Below, one piece after another: positions 44,342 through 56,400 of a stretch of 64,000 bases of DNA. Both the position numbers and the translations under genes were made by a program. The stretch comes from Mariannaea sp. PMI_226 (taxonomy: Eukaryota; Ascomycota; Sordariomycetes; Hypocreales; Nectriaceae). The stretch lies in NCBI GenBank assembly GCA_024336345.1, contig JANFOG010000002.1, forward strand, positions 2,604,001 to 2,668,000. The letters are read 5' to 3'. The notes under the pieces are model-generated. The model saw only the letters and a program-made list of their open reading frames with translations. It had not been told where the DNA came from and ran no database searches. Within the stretch, counting starts at the first letter, position 1. Each line of letters opens with the position of its first letter.

Positions 44342-46742
44342 ATGGAGGAGACCCAGACGCCCTTGGGCGAATCCATCAAGATCTCGTGAGTTCAAACGTC
44401 CATTTAACCGCTCTGATTATTCAGCAGCTGTCCCCACCACCATCACCACCACCATCACCATCATAATCACCATCATAATCATCATCACCATCTTCGTCAT
44501 CGCTCTCTATAAAACTGACCGCGAGTTCAGATGCGAACGGTGTCGTCGCCGCAAGGTAGCTAGTTGTGCCCTGACCTCGTACACTGGTAGAGCCCTCCAA
44601 AACTCATAAACAGCTTTAGATTAAATGTGACCGCAAGCGACCCTGCTCACGATGTGTCAAAGCCGGCACTGAATGTATTCTAAGTGGAAGTGGGGAGAAG
44701 CAACGGTACGAACTCCTTCTGATTGACCTCCACGTAACCCACAGTCCGAATGCTCATTCCAAACTGCACTCAAAAGTCCCATATCAAAGAGCTATGTTCA
44801 GGCTCTCGAAGGCCAGGTTGCCTCTCTAGAATTGCTTCTTCGCAAGCTCGTCGCTGCCAACAGCACCGAGCGGGAAGACATCCTATCTGAGCTGGCCGTT
44901 TCCCCTCCAGCCTCAGCCAGCCTCTCATCCGCCAAGGCCGTCTCCGAGCAAAAGCCCAATGCTGACCCCAAGATTGTCGCTGCTCAAGTACGCTCTGGGC
45001 AGCTGAGGCGCCCTCGCTCGAGCAATGCCACCCAGTTCTTCGGCGGCACCAGTGCATATCACATTCATCTCTCACATGAAGCATCCATATCCCCCACTGA
45101 CTCAGGCTCCCCACTGGAGTTGAACTCCTCTGGGCACCCTGCCATGAGCTCGGGGTTGTCTGAGAACAACAGTGTCATGAGCTCCGGGGAACACAGCTTC
45201 CTGTATGCACCACACGATGAGACTTCTCAAACGTGCATGGCAGCCTACTTCAAGTACCAGTATCACTTCCACATGCTTGTGTATAGGGAATATTTCTTGC
45301 GTGACTACGACGTCGGGTCGGGGAAATACTACTCAGATGCTTTATTGTTCTCCATTTGTTCCTTAGGTGCCATGCAGCTAGATGACTCCAGGAATATCTC
45401 CGACATTTTTGCCAATCAAGCCCAGACGCTCATCTACTCGACACTCGACAGTCCAGATTTGACAACCTTGCAAGCGCTTGCCCTCCTTGGGTACCGAGAA
45501 ATTGGTGTTGGCCACACCTCCAAAGGTTGGCTATTTTGCGGTATGGCCTTTCGCCTTGCTCATGAGATGGGTCTTCACCTGGATCCAAACAACTGGGACG
45601 CTGCAGCGGAGCCTTCGACAAATCGAGCAACCGAATTGGCAGTCCGTGACACAGAAATCTTGCGGCGGGTGTACTGGGCGATATTCATCGCCGACAAACA
45701 ACTCAGCCTCTACTTTGGACGACCTCCCGCTCTGCACCCTAGTGAATCTGACGTCCGAAACACCATCAGATTACAGTACCCCCCCGACTGGGAAGGCCTC
45801 CTAGATACTTATATCTGCAAAGGCGCCTCGGCAACTGAGTTTGAGGACGGTGTGGCTCTTGTGGGATCATTCATCTACCAGGCTGAACTCTGCAAGATTG
45901 TTCACGTCATGATCACTGAGCTGTTCGAGAACCGGCGAGGGAATGTAGATGACACGGTCGCAGCAGCCCGCTCAAGACAAATCCATGTCTCTCTGACCAA
46001 ATGGTTGTCCAGTCTTCCAGGCACCTTGCACTGGAACCAATGGACTGTCGGTCTGGTACAACCTTCAGTACTTCGGATGCAGTAAGTCCTCTACAAAACC
46101 CTATCGCCACCCCATATGCTCAGGTTGAAATATGTACTAATTAACAAACTTTTCAATGTTGAAAGTATGCTTTTCCACACTGTTATGATCATCCTCCACC
46201 GACCTCCATCACACTTGTTCGAGAAGCCAGGGATTGCCGACAGCGAGGATGTAGAAATCTGCTACGAGTCTCTCCAGGCCATTCTACGACTAATGCGGAC
46301 TTTTTCGCGCCATTACCGGTTCAGGTCATTATCACTCGACTTTGTCCAGACCCTTTCGACTGCTGCCGGCACGGTCATGATGAAACGCTTCTTCCAGGGG
46401 TCGTCATGGGACGACCCGGACATCTCCCGGTCCCTCTCAACGATACTGGACGCCATGGAGGAGGTGCAACATACGTGGCCCTGCATAGGAGAGATCAAAG
46501 ACTACGTGATGAGGGCTCGCAATGCGCAGGCGATGATGCCGCCCGAGGACCCGCTCAACGTGCCGGACTTGATGAACGGCCTCGAGCTCAGCCACGCCGT
46601 GACGGCAGATCTGATGGCTCGATGGGGTGATGAGCTAGGGACCTTGGTGACAGATGAGTTTCTGAGCATGCAGCTTCAAGCGACAGAGCAGGGCATTCAT
46701 GCAGCCTTTGATTTTAACCAGAATCCAACACTGGGGCCGTGA
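44342..46742 (+). CDS. Zn2Cys6 fungal transcription factor
   Basis: Five exons: 44342-44385, 44531-44555 (25 nt), 44620-44705, 44777-46081 and 46166-46742; 678 aa. The binuclear zinc cluster reads CERCRRRKIKCDRKRPCSRC then VKAGTEC: CX2CX6CX5CX2CX6C, complete with the basic Lys/Arg patch between Cys2 and Cys3. It is assembled from exons 2 and 3. A coiled-coil linker follows (YVQALEGQVASLELLLRKLV), and the fungal-specific middle homology region is clear: AYFKYQYHFHMLVYREYFLR, ALLGYREIGVGHTSKGWLFC, GMAFRLAHEMGLHLDPNNWD and RRVYWAIFIADKQLSLYFGR-PP. The last intron uses the AAAG acceptor at 46164-46165, giving RMHMLFHTVMIILHRPP; an acceptor at 46125 would also keep frame. Targets unknown; control of the neighbouring 5-oxoprolinase is only a possibility. 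Confidence 0.9.
44435..44503. repeat. Degenerate (CAC/ATC)n trinucleotide repeat in intron 1
   Basis: ACC/ATC/AATC units fill the 145-nt first intron of the Zn2Cys6 gene; likely length-variable. Confidence 0.85.
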
Positions 46743-47726
46743 GAACCTCGCAGATGAAAGGGGACGGTTGAAAATAAAGGGGTGGCAATCAAAATTTATC
46801 TAACAAATGAGTACATGTTCATTGCACTTGTTTGGGCAGTGGCTCGAGGATTGGTTTATATTATTCTGGTTATTAAATTTCTTTTCATTCCTGGCCTGGC
46901 AAGATTGTATTATGAGGAGGAAGAGGCAACAACTTATGCCTCGGTGGATGGTGATTGTAGCAATGGTGGGCAAAACGGGCGGTGGATAATATTTGGAGGC
47001 CATGTGCTTTGTTATGTTGTCATTGATCTAGACCGAATTCTTTTTTTTCGGTAACCAGCAATGGGCGATTTAAAACGAGAAAAAAGAAATCAAATCTCAA
47101 TAATATTTACAGCAATGGAACTGAAGCAAAAGAGCCTGGAGTTTTGAGTCCAGGTGTGAAGTCCATACACATCCTATCTACGCATTACCACATAACACAA
47201 GACGCCATATTAATTCTAGAAAAGCACATGGCCTGAACCGGGTACAGCACATGTGGATGCTTCCCGGCAAAGCTTCCCGTACAAGCATGGGGGAGTATGG
47301 GGGAGGGGGCTCTTTGTCCCGAGGTTCAGAACGAGCCCAGCCGCCAAACCCGCCGAACCTCCACCGAACCACCACCGAATCTCGTCTCCCCCGGCTCCCA
47401 TCAAACCAGGTCCATACTTAGAGTACTCTACGTAAGGCAGACCACCTAATTAATTAAGTTAAAACTGTCTAGGACTTTGCCTATCAACCTCCACACGTTA
47501 CCTACTACTCTGTACCAACTCCAACGAAAACAACCGCGAGCGACGGACTGTCTTCATCACGCTTCTCATGATACCCTCTCTTTGCTAATCAATTCCCCCG
47601 GATCCATCGCCTCTTCCATCGATAGTCCTCCAGGCTCAACGCGCCTCTCTCCCTCCCTCCCTCCATCCCTCTCTCTCTCCAATAACCATCACCATCTCCT
47701 CCTCTCTCGACCAAAAGAAGAAAACC
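46743..47726. other. Intergenic region Zn2Cys6 gene/PEX10
   Basis: About 1 kb, same-strand genes. The right end is the C/T-rich PEX10 leader (47620-47710). No gene supported. Confidence 0.4.
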
Positions 47727-48830
47727 ATGGCTTCATTATCCTCAACAGCGCAATCCTCGTCATCATCCCCCTACCCTTTCGCCACAGCCCCCGACATCAT
47801 CCGCTCCCACCAAAAGGACGCCTACTTCACAGGCCGCCTCACTCAAGACGTCAGCGACCTCTTCCGCCGTCTTCGCGGCGCCCGCGCAACCCATGCCAGC
47901 GCCCCAGAGCTCCGTGTAGTCGCCACCCTCCTCTACTATGCCCTCACCACGCTGCCCGGGAACCGTACTCTCGGCGAGGAGTACTGCGACCTCGTCCAGA
48001 TCGACACCACCGGCGGCCGACTCCAGCTGCCCGCCTTCGACCGTCGCGCCGCCTACGTCGCCGGGTCCATCCTCCTACCTTACCTCGCAAGTCGTGTCCT
48101 GCCCGGCCTGAGGGCTCGTCTTCGCCGAATGATCGAGCGCCGGATCGAGTCGCTCCAGAAACAAGACAAGGCCAACTCTCGCGAGGCCCGTGTTTGGTCA
48201 TACATCAGCCGGCACCTGACGCCCGTAACCTCGGCCGCGCCATTCCAGGCCGTCATCCTCGCCATGTTCTACTTCAGCGGGACCTACTACGAGCTAGCCA
48301 AGCGATTGCTGTCGTTCCGCTACGTATTTACGCGCACCGTCGCCGACTCGCCCGATCGTGCGGGCTACGAGTTGCTCGGCGTCCTGCTGGTGGTGCAGCT
48401 GGCCGTCCAGGGATACATGCACATCCGAGACAACCTCATCGAAGCTGCCACCCCTCGAGAGCGAAACTCCTTCTCCTCGACGGATGTCTCCCTCGACCAC
48501 GAGGGCTCGTACAATAACAACAACGACTTGCTGCTGTCGAGCGGCCACGGCTCACATGCGCGCATCGACCTGGCTGCGTCAACGCACACACCTGTCGCAA
48601 CAGTCCCTCGGTTCCAGCTGGTTGACGACAAGGTCATGGGATTCATCAAGGGGTCGCAGCAGAGGAAGTGCACCCTTTGCCTAGATGAGATGAAGGACCC
48701 CGCTGCGACGCAATGCGGTCATGTCTTCTGCTGGGAATGCATTGGCGACTGGGTGAGGGAGAAGCCGGAGTGCCCCTTGTGCAGACGAGAAGCCATGGCA
48801 CAGCACATTTTACCGCTCCGCGTTATGTAG
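47727..48830 (+). CDS. PEX10: Peroxisomal RING E3 ligase PEX10
   Basis: Single-exon ORF of 367 aa. PEX10 is an integral peroxisomal membrane protein; with PEX2 and PEX12 it forms the ubiquitin-ligase channel that recycles the import receptor PEX5. The N-terminal Pex2/Pex12-type domain is clear: FATAPDIIRSHQKDAYFTGR, LLYYALTTLPGNRTLGEEYC, then hydrophobic segments such as RAAYVAGSILLPYLASRVLP and AVILAMFYFSGTYYELAKRL. The C3HC4 RING spans residues 315-352: CTLC, CGHVFCWEC, CPLC. The disordered linker before the RING is Ser/Asn-rich. The strongly codon-biased GC-rich coding sequence produces a long open frame in another register, which is not a gene. Confidence 0.95.
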   Translation: MASLSSTAQSSSSSPYPFATAPDIIRSHQKDAYFTGRLTQDVSDLFRRLRGARATHASAPELRVVATLLYYALTTLPGNRTLGEEYCDLVQIDTTGGRLQLPAFDRRAAYVAGSILLPYLASRVLPGLRARLRRMIERRIESLQKQDKANSREARVWSYISRHLTPVTSAAPFQAVILAMFYFSGTYYELAKRLLSFRYVFTRTVADSPDRAGYELLGVLLVVQLAVQGYMHIRDNLIEAATPRERNSFSSTDVSLDHEGSYNNNNDLLLSSGHGSHARIDLAASTHTPVATVPRFQLVDDKVMGFIKGSQQRKCTLCLDEMKDPAATQCGHVFCWECIGDWVREKPECPLCRREAMAQHILPLRVM

Positions 48831-49504
48831 CCAGGCAACAAAACCATGGATTAATATACGGAACTAGAGAAAGCTGTACATATTGAAACGAAACGGACTA
48901 AGCAAAAACCAACTAAATGGTGTCCAGAAAGAGAACAAGAAAAGGGAGGGTTTCACGCGCTGATAGACCTGCAGCTGACCCATGAAATAATATCCCGTGG
49001 TATCCTCGTCCACACATACATAGAAGCTTCCCGTTTGTTCTCCAAGCATAGGCTGAAAGATGAACTGGAGAGAATAAGAGACTATCCATCCAGGGCATGG
49101 AATCAGAGATAAACGTACAAAAAATAATAAGAGAAAGATGTGACAAAAAAAAAGACAACAAAGTTGAATCGCCGCTGCATCAACTCTGAACGCATCATCC
49201 TCAATCCTTTCATTCACCCCCACATTATCTGCGTAAGCCTTCCCAAGGAATCCAACTTCGCAGGTTACCGGAATACCAACCGGGCAAAACCATCTATCCA
49301 TGCATCCTGAGCCCATCTCGTACAGAGACTGAAGACATGTCCCATCAAGGTATCGTGAAATATTGTTCCCAAAGCATCCATCCGTCCCCTCGAAAAAAAA
49401 CTCCTGAGTGTTCCCCTTTTTTAAATCAGAAAAAGAAAAAAGAAATCCGTTCCGTTGTCGCCATGGGTTGCCCACTGATGTTTTCTTCCTTCGCGAGGAT
49501 CCCT

Positions 49505-49540
<36 letters not shown>

Positions 49541-49549
49541 AATGTGTAC
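48831..49549. other. Convergent intergenic region PEX10/LYAR
   Basis: About 720 bp between convergent stops. A 203-codon minus-strand open frame here is low complexity and Phe/Leu-rich and is not called; a (TG)n repeat lies near its right end. Confidence 0.4.
49510..49535. repeat. (TG)n microsatellite
   Basis: About 13 TG units just downstream of the LYAR-type gene stop codon. Confidence 0.9.
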
Positions 49550-51347
49550 TTATACAGTGAACAAGACGACTTCGCCCAGATCATTCTTGCGCAACCGAAG
49601 TGATCGCCACAGTTCCTTCTCTTCCTTGCTTTTGCCCAAATCGCTGCCGGTCGCCTCCATTTCTTTGTGGAACTGTTTCAGAAGTTTCTTCATGCTGCAG
49701 CCCTTCTCGCTCTCGGGTCCCTTGTCGACAAAGCTCAGGAACATATCAGCACAGGGTTTGTAAAGAACCACTTGGCCAGATTCCTCCTTTCCATCCTTGG
49801 AGCGAGGGCGATACTCGATAAGGCGAGGAGACTTCTTGTCCTTGTGTGACTTCTTGGATGACTTTGAGGTGGACTTCTTGGTCTTGCTGCTCTTAGTTTT
49901 AACCTTGGTCTTAGTCTTGTTCGGCGCGATCATGCCAAAGATGCTGTGACCGACTTGGCCATGCTTAGCATGTTTGTGCTTCAGATGCTTTGTCTTCTTC
50001 AGTGGGCTTGCGGGGGACACTTCGGGAGCATCGCCGCCAGAGTAATCAGGGGAAGGAGGAAAGATGGGCTTCATTAGGCGGCTAAGACCTCCAGTGAGGC
50101 CGGAATGCAGAACCGGGGGTGCGTCCGTCATCTCTTGGTCGGCCGCATGGGTGTCAACATGTAATCGCTTGCGCTTTTTGTCCTTCTTCTCGCTACCTTC
50201 CTTGCTCTTGCGTCTCTCACGCTTTGGTGCCGGGGTGACAAATTCAGGTGCGTCCACAAACTTGCTCAATTCTTCCTCTTCGATGATGGCAGCAGCGTCG
50301 AGGAATTCATCTGTCTTAGGAGGCTCATAGCGAACGAGTGAGGTGCTTGGGGTGACTGCAGGCAGCGGGCTGGGAATGTTCATCTTGGATGCATTAGGTG
50401 TCTGGCCAGAGGCAACCAAAAACTCGAATACATCAACGTGGTCTTCATGGTCGGCGGAGGGAGGAGTAGGAGCCTCTGGCGGGGGCTCAGAGGCTGTCCC
50501 TTCATTGTCAGAGGAATCAGGATGTTCTTCGTAGTCTGCCCAATTGTATTCTCGGTCCTCGCCACAATCTTCAACATAAGCGTTATGAGCCATATCGTTT
50601 GTTTGGTTTTGTTTTTGATTCTGGGCTTGGTGTTGAGTTTGATGTTGTTGGTTGTGGTTTTGGATTTGGTTGGGATGGCTATTCTTCTGTTTCTTCGACT
50701 TGTCCTTAAATAAAGCTCCTTGGTACTTTTGATCTTCGGTCATGCAGCTCTGGATGATGTCAGAAAAAAACAAAAACGGAGGTTGAAAATACAGGTGAGG
50801 GGAGGTTCAGCTGGGATTGGTCTGTTGCTGGGAGTTGGAACGTACTGTATGAGTTCGATATTGGACGCCGGGGAAGTGCACCATGCAGTCGATGCAGGTG
50901 AAGGTGGCGCCGTAACAGCGGTTTCGATGAGGATCAAGCTTCTTCTTGGTGAGGACGTCACCACACGCCTGTGAAAGGACTTGTTAGAAGTTGAGGGTAC
51001 AGTGTGATGCAAGGCAATGGAGACAGGCCCGATGAGGCGGGGTGGTGGGCTAGGTATATTTCAAGAATGAGAGGCAATGGAAATGAGGAGCATGGGAACG
51101 ACAGTGTGTGGGCCACCAGATCGGCATCCAAAAGAAGGGGCATCCTTGAAGGAGGCTGTTCGTGATAAGATGGTGTGGTAAGTGATGTCAGGCGAAGGCA
51201 TTGTTTTGGGGTGGGACGGAGGGGGGTGTGAGTGGGCTTGAGGGTGGGCTTCTGAAGGCATTTGGGGGGGAGAGGGAGGCGCCAAAAGAGCAATAGGAAT
51301 GGTGGGATGGGAGATTGGTAACCTACCTCACATGAAAAGGAGACCAT
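49550..51347 (-). CDS. LYAR-type C2HC zinc-finger protein
   Basis: Three exons on the minus strand: 51347-51327 (seven codons), 50968-50846 and 50749-49550; 447 aa. The N-terminus assembled across the exons reads MVSFSCEACGDVLTKKKLDP, then HRNRCYGATFTCIDCMVHFP and GVQYRTHTSCMTEDQKYQGA, the paired LYAR zinc-finger signature (CxxCGD..KKKLxxHxxRC..FTCIDC..F). LYAR-family proteins are nucleolar or nuclear factors in ribosome biogenesis and growth; yeast has a short homologue. The rest is Gln/Asn-rich (HNQQHQTQHQAQNQKQ), then acidic, then Lys/Ser-rich (TKTKVKTKSSKTKKSTSKSS), ending in a basic-helical tail (KEEKELWRSLRLRKNDLGEV). The first intron (358 nt) is long for this window. Confidence 0.92.
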
Positions 51348-52539
51348 GATGGCGGCAATGAGACTCAGGTGTCAACGATTGGATGGATGAGGCGGAGGAG
51401 TGCGTCCGAAGCTGAGTGAGCTGAGTTGGTTTGAATGGAGGAGGCTCAATGCCTTTTGAGAAGAACGATGCGGTTAGGGTGGAAGGCGCAGGGATCTCTT
51501 AAGGTAAGTTGGTATAAGACGATTTGCTATTGCTGAGGAGAGAGCTGTTGTTGTTTTGGTCTTTGGTTGAAAATACAAATCGGAGGCGTGTGCAGATCTT
51601 GAGTGAGGCAAGCCAGGCAAAGCCTCTCGCTGGGATTCTGATGGCGCGTGGCAAGACCGAAAAGGGTTCCTGCTTCTGTTTCTGTTTCCTTTTCAAGAGT
51701 TGGTCAGGCACAGAGGGTGATGCAAGGAGGTAAGGGGTTTCGAATGTTAGAGAATGGAGGAATGCGTCTCAGAATAGGAGCTGTGCAAAGCAAGACGAAG
51801 TCTGGACAGACTCGAGCTCGAGAAGAGGGGCGCAACAGCGGGACGCAGATGGAGGGGCGGCCGGGAGATGAGCACCAGAGTCAGGTGGGAGGTGAGTGAC
51901 CGGGGTCTGTCGTCAGAGGCCGGGCACGGTTGCGATATGGAAGAAGCTGGCGTTGCTGGTCGTTATGTTTGTCTGGCTTGTAGCGTGATGATGGATCATG
52001 GAGGCGCGGGTAGCGTGAGCTGGGGGGGAGGGAGGGGGGCGTGTAGTGGAATGTGGAAGGATACTGCAAATTTAAGATATGAGATGCGGGGGATGAAGCT
52101 CGGGAGGAGAGGGGGATCGGAAAAGTAAAAAGGAGAAGAAAAGAGGGAGCAGGGAACAGAGAGCAGGGAGGGCGAACGACGAAAGATGTACTTGGTAGTA
52201 CAGGATTCGAATGTTGAACAAATTGTGATGTGTTGGTGGGCGCAACAAGTCAAAGAGGAAAAAGAAAAAAAAAAATTGTACCCGCGAAGTTACGGAGCAC
52301 AGCACAAGTAAATTTAGGGCGGGAAACTTGGAAGGCTTTGGGCGTCGTTGTGGATGCCCGGGTTGAAACTGCTGCAAGCTAAATAGGCTCTAGCAAGCCA
52401 GCCACAGGTGCAATGGCACCCGAGGAGGGCAAGGGGAAAAAAAACTCTCAAGCCCAGCGAGGCAATCCAGTGGTCCAAACGACCTATCAGATGACACGAC
52501 CGAGTTGATTATGGCGCATGGCGACAGATCCCGTCATTG

Positions 52540-52800
52540 ATGGACTTCTTGGAGGTGGCTGCGGTGGGCTGCGGTGGGCTGCAATAGGCCGTGGTGGGCT
52601 CTCATACGTCCATTGACACCCACTACGACGACGCCGCCGTCAACCCAAGGAGGGGCGCGGCATGGGGCCATGGGCATGAGCATGGGCATGAGCAGGGCAT
52701 GGGCAATGGGGAACGAGACAACACAGAGGACAGAGGACAGGCATCGGCATTGGCGCTGGCATTGGCACTGGTAAACGGACACTGGCACTGACACTGACAT
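52540..52800. repeat. Degenerate tandem repeats (GCGGTGGGCT; GGGCATGA; GGCATTGGCNCTGGCA)
   Basis: Three consecutive families of 6-12 bp units: GCTGCGGTGGGCT-type (52556-52610), ATGGGCATGAGC-type (52663-52715) and GGCACTGACACTG-type (52741-52800). They create repetitive open frames on both strands, so ORFs here are artefacts. Confidence 0.75.
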
Positions 52801-53451
52801 GGTACCCCGGCAACGAAGCAAGGTACAGCAGCTTCCCTTCTGCGAAGAGGCAAGAGAAACGACCCGAAACTCGTCTGAGGCAAACGTCAGTCACCACCAT
52901 TTGGCTTGAACTGCGGCGGAACATAGGCACAATGCCGTGAGGCGAGTGTGGGCCACACATGGTACGAAGCACGAAGCACGACGAGGTTCATGGTCTGATG
53001 GGATTGAAATGTCCGCAATGGGGGAATACATACTATGCAAGAAGCCTGCGTACTCGCGATGCGTTCGGCGTAGTCGGTTTGGTTCGTAATGACGGAGAAA
53101 GTGGCTTGTCTCATGTTTCTGGAGTGGTCAGAAATAGGCACAGTACTGTGTATTATGCCGGCCTCATGCTTCCCACACACACTCTGTCTCTCCAGTATCA
53201 TCATTGAACCGGGCAGAAAGAGGGTGGATCAATCGTCAGCAGCAGCCACATTGTTTGCTCTCCATGTCCTCCTCTGTGTCTAAAGTACCTTACCCTACGG
53301 ACGCACATTGTATCATGTAGGTGGTATCACCACATGTAACCTACCCGCCGTGTTATTTACCCTAAGGTACCTAATGGAGGTAACGCGCTGTACGTACTCC
53401 TACCCCTACTCCTGCTCAAGCCCAAGCTCAAATACGAAGCAACACAAGGTA

Positions 53452-53474
53452 AACAACAACAACAACAACAACAA
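53452..53474. repeat. (AAC)n microsatellite
   Basis: About seven and a half AAC units ending in ACAATGG. Confidence 0.9.
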
Positions 53475-56400
53475 TGGGAAGCCCATTATTAATTGCCCTC
53501 CTCCCCGGGTTATCACTCCCTCCCTCCTCCCACAAAGTCGATGTACATGCGCCTGTCGTCTCCAAGCACTTGCGTCGTGGTGCATGTTTCACACCTGAAT
53601 GGCTGAGCTCCCCTTCCAACTCCCAATGCTGCCCAAAGACCCTCTCCTCCACTTGACTGCTCATGCACGTACACACATACCCGTACTGTACGTAGTACAC
53701 TGCAGGCAAAAAATGACCTACCTGCTACGTACGGAGCATGATGCCGTCGTTGAGGCCCCCCAATCCCATGAATCTTGCGCGCTCCCACTGTTCCACACTT
53801 TGACGAGGCTTCGGGCTCTAATGCAGGGCTAGCCTCTCAACAAGCTGCAGCTCCCAGACTCTTCTCTCCCCCAGTCGGTTCTGCATACAAGGTAGGCAGA
53901 GCGATAACGACGAGAGGACAAGATCGAATTAGAATTCACACAGGCTGATAAGGGCCTGTTACCCATCTGCCCAAACACTTCGACGGAGACATTAAAGATG
54001 TGAGACACTTCTGCCCCAGGCACCTCTTCCGTAGCCGCCGCGGGATCCTTCAATACCACACTGCACTATATCGCCCACCATGGTCTTGGGAATCTAGAAG
54101 TAAAATGCTGAACCAACTATGGTCCGTGTCGAGCACACAAGACACGCAAAAGTTCACCAAACGCCGCTGCGAATGGTATCGGTGCGTTTGACGCGCACTC
54201 ACACCCCCCTCCCAGGGATTGTGACCTGACTCTCGCCCTTGCATCCTTCCTTTCAAACTCAATATCAATATGTCATATCTCATTTTTTTTTATATAGAAA
54301 GGACCCCATGAAACATGTTACACTCAACTATAGAGTATCTTATGCTGCAATTACGCAGTGGTCGATATAGTTTGTGGCGGCGTTCGGGTTTGCATTGACT
54401 TGATAGTATCATGAGATAAAAGAACATAACCTGCCCTGCCCTTTTTCTGGTATACAGGAATAAAGTCCCGCATCTAACGATAACCACTTGAACTGGTGGT
54501 CCGACTCGTCTCATCTTCTCCGATGGATGAGGCTGCGTACATACGTACTGGTTCCGTTCCTGGTCTGATGCTCATTTGCTCTGGTAGCCCTCACCTCCGA
54601 CGCCATAACACCTGGCGGATGGCCTCACATCAGCCGTCGAATGAGCGCCGTTACCAAACGGTCTCGTGCCCGCTGTATCGCGCAACAGGGCGACGGCTGA
54701 TTTGCCCCGGGGGTAGCGGGTTCCGGGTGGTAAAGCGACCCGACCTGAGTGAGTTTCAGGGGCAATCCCTGGATCGCTAGATGTCTTGGGGCTTTCCATC
54801 ACGAAACGCGCTCTCTGCTCCAGCTGAGCTCACATACATAGTAAGGCTCCCCCTCTTGATGTACATACAGTAATTATGCTTTGTACGAAGACAACAAGGA
54901 ATGCAAAGTCATAAAATCCCCTCCCGACGAGGGTTGCAGGGGGAGAAGGGGAGAGGGGCGCTCTGGTGGATTTACAAACAAGGGGAGGGACAAGACAAAG
55001 AGGGCGGAGACAGAGACATGTGGAAGTTGCTGCATGCCATTTATCACAGACTCTCCGAACAAACAGTAGATTTGAATGCAATGCATATCAGTTGACCGAG
55101 ACGCCCCATATCCGTGTCCCCCACATTGACTAGCGTTCAACCTCATCAAGGCATGAAGTCGACTTGCATCTCTGTTCCTGAAGTAATCTGCTCATACGAC
55201 CTAGCGTTGTTATGCCCTATATATTTACTGAATATATATTTGGAAGATGCGTCGTGCTCTACAGGTCACCATCTGAAGGAGCGAGATCTACTACTGTACG
55301 TTAGTACATATATTAATTACTCTCATGTTTATTATCGTCAAGCAAATGTCAAAGCGAACACGGTAGCCTCGGCGCGCACCCCATCATCTCGTCACTATGT
55401 CATCGCACAGGGAGTGTAGATTTCATTTTCAGTCTCAGGAACAAGCGTCTCCCAAGCTAGGTTGGCCCAACTTGGAAACAATTGGAGATGGCTAGATATT
55501 TGGGGAAATGCTATTAATTATCATCCTTATGCAGGTCCCCCACGGCGGTCACATTTGGGGGCCAGCGTTAAAAATAAGATCAGAAGAACAAGAAAAAAAA
55601 AAGGGGGGGCGGATGGATGAAGAGAAATGGTCTCCGTAGCTGCTATGCATCCACGCTCTGTGCATGATTGTCGCCAGCGACTCGCGTTTGTGCAGTCAGC
55701 CTCGGCCAGCTCATGGCTGATGATGATGACTACCACACTATGGAGCGTGACGATGCTGATGCCGATGCTGATGATGTATGAAACACCGTCAGCTTGGAGT
55801 CTGCTCTCCTCTCCCTCATTCAGGGGCAACCAGTTATTTTGGTGCACACACCAGGAGAGGCACGTGGCACCCCGAACCCAAAGGGACCCATGAGCTCGAG
55901 GCCCAAGGCTCAAAGGGGTAGATCTTCTGGGGGGGAATGGCCGAAGGGAAGTTGGCCTGGGGCTAGGAGAGATCATGGAAAGTTGTAGGTTGTGTTGGCT
56001 ACTATCTAATTAGGTAGTTCGTACAGTAGTCGCCAGGTTAATCATGTACCTGCTGGTTTGGCATTGGACGAAATCCCTTCTTACGGCCTGGCGTGGACCC
56101 CTTGGATCTCTGATGGATCATGGTCACGCAGCATCGCGGGAGAAGCAGCCAAGAAACAGCCAGGTTGTGGTGCTGCTGGGACACGCTTCCTAAACGGGCA
56201 GATATCGTTTTTCGTTTCATTTCCGCAAAGGATGATTACACATCAGCTCGCGCGTAGGTGGCGTTGACTGAGAGTGTCGTTGCGTTATTTACAGACTTCC
56301 GGTTATTAGTATGTATGGACAGAGGGCAATTAATAACGTAGTTTAGGAAGGAAGCTAATCAATCTATCTGTTGTGTCAGCCATGGCTGGATGCTCATCTG

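Noticed and set aside
46116..46165. Alternative acceptor in the last intron of the Zn2Cys6 gene (exon from 46126)
   Set aside because: Keeps frame but inserts LKYVLINKLFNVE before the conserved MLFHTVMIILHRPP; the later acceptor matches the family better.
47477..48517. 346-codon plus-strand open frame over the PEX10 start
   Set aside because: Arg/Pro/His-rich shadow of the GC-rich PEX10 coding sequence in another register; PEX10 has clear domains.
48864..49475. 203-codon minus-strand open frame between PEX10 and LYAR
   Set aside because: Phe/Leu-rich, low complexity, no domain, lies in the convergent 3' UTR space of two genes.
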